18,525 bases of DNA, from positions 1 through 18,525 of the forward strand of contig JASHZU010000183.1 of NCBI GenBank assembly GCA_030042375.1, in the 5' to 3' direction. The position numbers were made by a program, and so were the translations under genes. The DNA is from Verrucomicrobiia bacterium (GTDB taxonomy: Bacteria; Verrucomicrobiota; Verrucomicrobiae; Limisphaerales; UBA11358). The first letter of the stretch is position 1, and every line of letters starts with the position of its first letter. The notes beneath the pieces are model-generated. The model ran no database searches, had not been told where the DNA came from, and saw nothing but the letters and a program-made list of their open reading frames with translations. Positions 13,913 to 18,525 of the stretch are shown in pieces.

Positions 13913-16720
13913 ATGAAACGAATTGCATTGATTCTTGCTGGGATGATCGTTGTGGTAAGATTGGCATCTGCATCGAGCACTTTCTCATATACTGCCACCG
14001 CGTCTCCGGGCAGCAATCCCGACGGAGTTGACGAAAATAACAACTCCGTAAGTGTCTGGACCCTTATCGAGACGCCGGGCGGCACGAATGGCGACAACGA
14101 CAATGGTGAAGACGGACAGGGCGTTTATTTTGGCAATCCGGACGGCGGCGGCGGCATTGGAGGCGCTTCCGAAAACTCATGGCAGGAATACAGCTATCAA
14201 AACGATGGCACAGGCCTTGGCGGCAGCGTTGACGCTACCAATGTGTTTGCGGGGGGAGCTTTAACGGCCGGGCAGACCGTTTCGATTAACTTTGTCATGC
14301 GCGCCACGGATCCTGCATCGGACGGACGCGCCCCGGGCCTCGTGGGTGTAAGCCTGCTTAGCGGCGCCAACGTGGCAGTAACTTTTTACATTTATGGCGG
14401 CGGCCCCGGTTACTATCTTTACGCCGACGCAAGTGGGACGAACAAGGATGCCGGTCCCATGAGTTATCAATATCAAAGTGCCTTTAATATTGCGTTTACA
14501 ATAACTGGAGCAAACACATATACAGCGGTGGCCGGCTCCGATACCTGGAGCGGCACCTTTAATGGCCCGCTGACCGGTATAGATGTATTTAATCACGCCG
14601 GCGGCAATGGCAGCGACGTGGGATTCAACAATTTGACGATTGCGCCTGAATTAGCCATCAACAATATTACGCCTAATGATAATACGGCTCTTTTTAACGC
14701 AACCAATGCCCTGCATTTCACGATAGACTCGCCGGCTTCTCCCGTCAGCGCCAGCGGCGTTCAGTTGGTTTTAAACGGTGCTAACGTTTCCAGCAACCTG
14801 GTTTTTGTTGGTGCGGGTACGGAAAATGTCAGCGTCTCGTATACAAATTTGGAGTTAAACCAAAATTACTCTGGCCAGATCACGGTGACCAACGAGGCCG
14901 GTGCGGCTGTAAGCGCATCAGTGGTGTTTGATACATTCAGCACCAACTACTTTACCTGGGAAGCTGATGATTTTGATTTTAGCGGCGGCCAATTCATTAA
15001 TGATCCCATCCTCTCCACCAACAGCCCCGACAGCTACTACAATACGGTTGGTGTATCAAACATTGATGAATATGTGCTGAATTACAGCGCGACTCAACCA
15101 CACTTATGGCGCACGAATGATGAGGTTTCTACTGCTTTGTCGGGGGATACGCCGCGGGCGCAGTTTATCGCTGCGGGCATTCCCGATTACCTGGTGGGCT
15201 ACTTTAATCCGAGCAACTGGGTTAATTATACTCGGACCTACCCCGCAGGCACCTATAATATCTATGGCCGTCTGGCCAATGGAAATGGCGGTCTGGCCAA
15301 TTGTTCCCTGGCCGAAGTCATTAGCGGCCAGGGCACGACCAGCCAGACTCTTTCGCCGTTGGGTATTTTCCAGTTTACAGCCCAGGGATGGAATTCCTTT
15401 AACTTTATACCCTTGACGGATGCGTGGGGAAATATGTTGGCGGTGAAATTAAATGGACAGACGACGTTGCGCGTGACATCCGGACCATTGGGTGGCGGTA
15501 TAAACATGAACTTTTTCATGCTGGTGCCCGGGTCCAACACGCCTCCAGCGATCGTGAATATTTATCCGGATGGCTTGCAGCCCTTTGAAACAACAAACAA
15601 GCTCACATTCGGCGTCACGTCCCAACTTAGCACTGTTAGCCAGAACAACATTCAGGTGACGCTGAACGGCGTTAATGTCACGTCGCAACTCAGCATCAGC
15701 GGGACGTCAACAAATTGGTCCGTGAGCCTTCCGCTATCGCAACAGGCCTTATACTCGCTGGCCATTACCGCGACTGACGCCGCGGGGCATTCCAATACTT
15801 ACACCGAAACATTCGACAACTTCAGTCAAAATAACTTTATGATTGAAGCTGATGAGTATGACTTCAATGGCGGACAGTTCATTGATGATTCGATTCAAAC
15901 GGCAACAAATTATGTCGCTACGAATAGTTACTATCCGTGGCCGGATTTCCCCGTTGATGGTGCAGCCAATGTTGCCGAGCAGAACGTTGATTATACCACG
16001 CTCAATACAGTTGCCGGCGAGACTTTCCTTTACCGATACGATGACGCCGCGGGCACCGAAGTCACCTCGGATTTCCTGCGTAATAAATTCATCAATACCG
16101 GGGAGGATAATGACGCCGGCGAGCCTCTGGGCTATACCAATACCGACTTTGATGTGGGATGGTGGGTCCCGGGCACGTGGTTGAATTATAGCCGTACCTT
16201 CCCGACGAATAGTTACTATGTCTATGGCCGGCTGGCTGGAGGAGTTCCGTATACCAACACCACAGTTAGCCTGGTCACCAGCGGCCAGGGCACCACCAGC
16301 CAAACAACCCAGTTGTTGGGGTCATTTTCCGATCCGAATGCCAACGGATTCCAGTCCTGGCATTGGATTCCACTCGTCAACAATGGCACCAACGTTACGG
16401 TTTCGTTGGGAGGAATAGAAACCTTGCAGATCGCCGCCGGATCTGGAAGCGCAACCGGAAATGTCAACGGGCATTTCTACATGTTTGTGCCGGCCGTTTC
16501 CGGGGCTTCCGCGTTTTCGCTGGGCGTTTCAATAAGTGGCACAACCATTTCGATTAATTTCCAGACGCAGAGCGGGGTTACCTATACAGTGCTTTACAGC
16601 AGCACCCTTAACCCCGCCAATTGGCAAACGCTGACAACGGTTAATGGCGATGGAACGGTTAAAACTGCGACAGATACAACCACCGGGCAGCAGCGGTTTT
16701 ACCGAGTGGAAGCGCAGTAA
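13913..16720 (+). CDS. Large secreted multidomain protein with duplicated Ig-like + CBM6/35-like unit
   Basis: A 935-residue exported protein with signal peptide cleaved at about ASA-SS (20/21). Residues 25-245 form a glycine- and aspartate-rich beta domain that may be lectin-like. Two tandem units follow: an Ig-like segment (about 248-346) with a CBM6/35-like domain (347-539), then a second Ig-like segment (540-641) with a second such domain (642-860). The paired domains share EADDFDFSGGQF / EADEYDFNGGQF, SNWVNYTRTYP / GTWLNYSRTFP, YNIYGRLA / YYVYGRLA and SGQGTTSQT. The C-terminal 75 residues (YTVLYSSTLNPANWQTLTTV ... RFYRVE) match a small domain I associate with many secreted Verrucomicrobiota proteins. 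No glycosidase catalytic motif was seen, so binding or surface display of polysaccharide is the likeliest role (inference). It is divergent from the kinase and upstream of the pseudopilin-like and GH5 genes. Confidence 0.85.
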   Translation: MKRIALILAGMIVVVRLASASSTFSYTATASPGSNPDGVDENNNSVSVWTLIETPGGTNGDNDNGEDGQGVYFGNPDGGGGIGGASENSWQEYSYQNDGTGLGGSVDATNVFAGGALTAGQTVSINFVMRATDPASDGRAPGLVGVSLLSGANVAVTFYIYGGGPGYYLYADASGTNKDAGPMSYQYQSAFNIAFTITGANTYTAVAGSDTWSGTFNGPLTGIDVFNHAGGNGSDVGFNNLTIAPELAINNITPNDNTALFNATNALHFTIDSPASPVSASGVQLVLNGANVSSNLVFVGAGTENVSVSYTNLELNQNYSGQITVTNEAGAAVSASVVFDTFSTNYFTWEADDFDFSGGQFINDPILSTNSPDSYYNTVGVSNIDEYVLNYSATQPHLWRTNDEVSTALSGDTPRAQFIAAGIPDYLVGYFNPSNWVNYTRTYPAGTYNIYGRLANGNGGLANCSLAEVISGQGTTSQTLSPLGIFQFTAQGWNSFNFIPLTDAWGNMLAVKLNGQTTLRVTSGPLGGGINMNFFMLVPGSNTPPAIVNIYPDGLQPFETTNKLTFGVTSQLSTVSQNNIQVTLNGVNVTSQLSISGTSTNWSVSLPLSQQALYSLAITATDAAGHSNTYTETFDNFSQNNFMIEADEYDFNGGQFIDDSIQTATNYVATNSYYPWPDFPVDGAANVAEQNVDYTTLNTVAGETFLYRYDDAAGTEVTSDFLRNKFINTGEDNDAGEPLGYTNTDFDVGWWVPGTWLNYSRTFPTNSYYVYGRLAGGVPYTNTTVSLVTSGQGTTSQTTQLLGSFSDPNANGFQSWHWIPLVNNGTNVTVSLGGIETLQIAAGSGSATGNVNGHFYMFVPAVSGASAFSLGVSISGTTISINFQTQSGVTYTVLYSSTLNPANWQTLTTVNGDGTVKTATDTTTGQQRFYRVEAQ

Positions 16721-16736
16721 ATCGTTGATGGTTTGG

Positions 16737-16770
16737 GCCGGCGTCCCTGCCAGGAAACGCCGGCTTATTA
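16737..16770 (+). terminator. Hairpin, probable terminator after the CBM-like gene
   Basis: GCCGGCGT (16737-16744) and ACGCCGGC (16757-16764) form a perfect 8-bp GC-rich stem around a 12-nt loop that itself contains a CCTG-C-CAGG mini-stem. It begins 16 nt after the stop codon and is followed by TTATTA, a weak U-run. A terminator, or an mRNA-processing hairpin that lowers expression of the downstream genes, fits; the short U-run limits confidence. Confidence 0.55.
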
Positions 16771-16788
16771 AATGGAAGATATTTAAAA

Positions 16789-17730
16789 ATGAGCATAGAC
16801 CGAGTGAGAAAGATGGAGGCGTGCGGCTCCGAGTCGCAACGCCATGATAACGCTAAGAAACATGTTTTGGCGGGCTTTACGTTGATTGAACTACTGGTGG
16901 TCATTGCCATCATCGCCATCCTGGCGGCCATGCTTCTGCCTGTGCTGAACGCGGCCGAAAGAAGAGCCCAGGCCACCCAATGTCTCTCCAATCAAAGACA
17001 ACTGGCGCTGGCATGGATCACGTACGCGAACGACAATCAGGACAATCTCGTGCCAAACAGGGGTCTTGGCGCAACGCCGCCGAATTGGGGCTTAGACCCG
17101 CTAACGTACGCCGATTATCAGGGGGGAGGAAGCCTTGCACAATGGTGCCCCGGCGATATCCAGCAGACGGCGTGTGCCGTGAATTATCAAGAGTGGATTG
17201 AAGCCGGCCTTCTTTTTCCTTACAATGCGAATATTAAGATATACGTGTGTCCGGCCGATCATACCACGGTTCCCCGCGGTTCAAGCGTTGTCAGTTATCC
17301 TTCTTTGCGCACCTATTCTATGAATTGTTGGGTGCAAACTATGGACCAGCCGGGTTATAACACGGGAACGGGCTGGGAAGGCATTACAGGCTACTATGTT
17401 TATACGAAGCTATCAAATATGCTCCAACCCGGCCCAAGCCAGACATGGGTTTTCATCGAAGAGGCTCCTCCAACCATTGACGACGCTTTTTTTGCGGTGA
17501 ACCCAAACTTGAGCGTGAATACCTGGGTTGAACTCCCGGCAGTGCTGCATGGGACGTCGAGCGAAATGGCGTATGCTGACGGGCATGCGGAAACCAGAAA
17601 TTGGACAGACGGTAACATGATCCAGGCCGGCCTCGCGCCCCAGTATGAGGGGGAGTGGAATATTCAAGCCAGTCTTAACTCGGGTGATTTAGCATGGTTC
17701 ATCTCAAGGACGACAGCGCCTTTGCCATGA
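16789..17730 (+). CDS. Pseudopilin-like secreted protein with type IV prepilin signal and H-X9-DG motif
   Basis: A 313-residue protein with a prepilin peptidase signal: an N-terminal leader to G29, then F30[15 protein letters not shown] with the conserved E34 at +5. It is thus an inner-membrane-anchored pilin/pseudopilin-like protein. The leader is long (29 residues); internal ATG 16813 would shorten it. GGAAG lies about 11 nt before ATG 16789. The globular part has CPGD and CPAD cysteine sites, and near the C-terminus [13 protein letters not shown] gives the H-X9-DG signature of the DUF1559-like family that is greatly expanded in Verrucomicrobiota, Planctomycetota and Lentisphaerota. Substrate or assembly partner is unknown. 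It is 25 nt upstream of the GH5 gene, a probable operon. Confidence 0.9.
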   Translation: MSIDRVRKMEACGSESQRHDNAKKHVLAGFTLIELLVVIAIIAILAAMLLPVLNAAERRAQATQCLSNQRQLALAWITYANDNQDNLVPNRGLGATPPNWGLDPLTYADYQGGGSLAQWCPGDIQQTACAVNYQEWIEAGLLFPYNANIKIYVCPADHTTVPRGSSVVSYPSLRTYSMNCWVQTMDQPGYNTGTGWEGITGYYVYTKLSNMLQPGPSQTWVFIEEAPPTIDDAFFAVNPNLSVNTWVELPAVLHGTSSEMAYADGHAETRNWTDGNMIQAGLAPQYEGEWNIQASLNSGDLAWFISRTTAPLP

Positions 17731-17755
17731 CCTGAGCAATGACAGGAGAGGGGGT

Positions 17756-18525
17756 ATGATACATCGCAGAAAATTTATTCAAAATGCCGTCGGCAGCGCC
17801 CTGGCGCTGGCGGCCATTCGAATATCCGGCGATGCCTTTGCGCAAACGAATGAACGCATTCCTGTAACGGGTGATTCCGGGGAACCAAGCAACCCGGTTA
17901 TCTTGCGCGGGGTAAACCTGGGCGGCTGGCTCGTCCTCGAGAAGTGGATGGTTCCCGATGTCTATCGTGGCAGCGATGCACTTGACGAGTATAGCTTGTG
18001 TCTTGCGCTGGGCGACCAGGCCCAAGCGCGACTCCAAGAGCATCGGGAGACATTTATCACCGCCGAGGATTTTCATTGGATAAAAAATTGCGGTTTAAAT
18101 GCGGTCAGGTTGCCGGTCGGTTATTGGGCGCTCGAAGCGCCAAAACCCTTTATTGGAGCGTCCGATTTTCTTGATTTTGCGTTTGATCAAGCCAATCAAA
18201 ACGGCTTGAAGCTCGTCCTCGACCTGCACGGAGCGCCGGGCAGCCAGAATGGCTCGGACCATAGCGGGCGAAGCGGTGAAATCGGGTGGCATAAAAACCC
18301 CGATAATATAAAAGAAACCGTGCGTGTGCTTGGCAGTTTTGCCCAGAGGTATGGGAAAAACCCGGCGTTGTTCGGAATTGAATTGCTGAACGAACCGAGT
18401 GACCAGATTCCCCTTGAAACTCTTAAAAGTTTTTATCTGGACGCCTATTCGCAAATTCGTAAATACGCCGGGCCGGAAGTGGCCATTGTGTTTCATGACT
18501 CATGGCGTTCCATGGCCTGGCAGAA
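17756..18525 (+). CDS. Tat-exported GH5-family glucanase, N-terminal part (runs off the window)
   Basis: The frame opens at ATG 17756, behind a strong purine-rich site AGGAGAGGGGG (17744-17754), and stays open to the window end, giving 256 residues. The N-terminus MIHRRKFIQNAVGSALALA has a twin-arginine motif and ends at about AFA-QT, so Tat export is likely. The GH5 barrel begins at ILRGVNLGGWLVLEKWM and continues with AVRLPVGYW, LDLHGAPGSQNG and GIELLNEP, where E213 is the acid/base. This set resembles the exo-beta-1,3-glucanase branch of GH5. The nucleophile glutamate lies beyond the window. It may hydrolyse fungal or algal beta-glucans (inference). It follows the pseudopilin-like gene by 25 nt. 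Confidence 0.9.
   Translation, partial: MIHRRKFIQNAVGSALALAAIRISGDAFAQTNERIPVTGDSGEPSNPVILRGVNLGGWLVLEKWMVPDVYRGSDALDEYSLCLALGDQAQARLQEHRETFITAEDFHWIKNCGLNAVRLPVGYWALEAPKPFIGASDFLDFAFDQANQNGLKLVLDLHGAPGSQNGSDHSGRSGEIGWHKNPDNIKETVRVLGSFAQRYGKNPALFGIELLNEPSDQIPLETLKSFYLDAYSQIRKYAGPEVAIVFHDSWRSMAWQ

Noticed and set aside
1..18525. CRISPR array, insertion sequence, or rRNA/intact tRNA gene
   Set aside because: No regularly spaced repeats, transposase-like frame with terminal inverted repeats, or foldable full-length RNA gene was seen on either strand.

Overview
The window looks like a chromosomal stretch of a carbohydrate-degrading Verrucomicrobiota bacterium, plausibly of the Pedosphaerales/Limisphaerales type. 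No rRNA or housekeeping marker is present, so this rests on gene style. It has secreted glycosidases without SusC/SusD transport genes, a pseudopilin-like protein with an H-X9-DG motif, a large secreted carbohydrate-binding-like protein ending in a small beta-rich C-terminal domain of a kind common in this phylum, and two NarL-type two-component pairs, one with a multi-module periplasmic sensor.

Left block (about 1-10.4 kb, all + strand). The C-terminal end of a histidine kinase is followed 3 nt later by its NarL/FixJ response regulator. After a 235-nt gap holding palindromes comes a glycan-processing cluster: a secreted GH89 alpha-N-acetylglucosaminidase, a secreted GH3 beta-glycosidase, a 107-residue protein of unknown function, a secreted GH36-like alpha-glycosidase, a cytoplasmic PIG-L/LmbE-type deacetylase and glucosamine-6-phosphate deaminase (NagB). 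The first enzymes would release N-acetylhexosamine and other sugars outside the cytoplasm. The last two would remove acetate and ammonia from amino sugars and feed fructose-6-phosphate to glycolysis. No NagA-type deacetylase, sugar kinase or transporter is visible, so the PIG-L protein is the only deacetylase candidate here, yet its catalytic-motif aspartate reads as asparagine.

Middle (about 10.39-10.88 kb). This 487-nt convergent gap has no recognisable gene. It holds a C-tract, a perfect tandem 10-mer and a 23-nt segment that looks like the 3' end of a tmRNA (or tRNA) gene including CCA, but without the rest of the RNA. This is what an integration (att) scar looks like.

Right block (about 10.88-18.5 kb). 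A second NarL regulator and its hybrid-length sensor kinase lie on the - strand with a 56-nt overlap. The kinase has four OB-fold-like modules before its membrane helix. Divergent from it (188-nt shared upstream region) are a 935-residue secreted protein with a duplicated Ig-like plus CBM6/35-like unit, a hairpin, a pseudopilin-like H-X9-DG protein, and the start of a Tat-exported GH5 (exo-beta-1,3-glucanase-like) enzyme that runs off the end. A 10-nt motif is shared between the upstream regions of the left and right glycan clusters.
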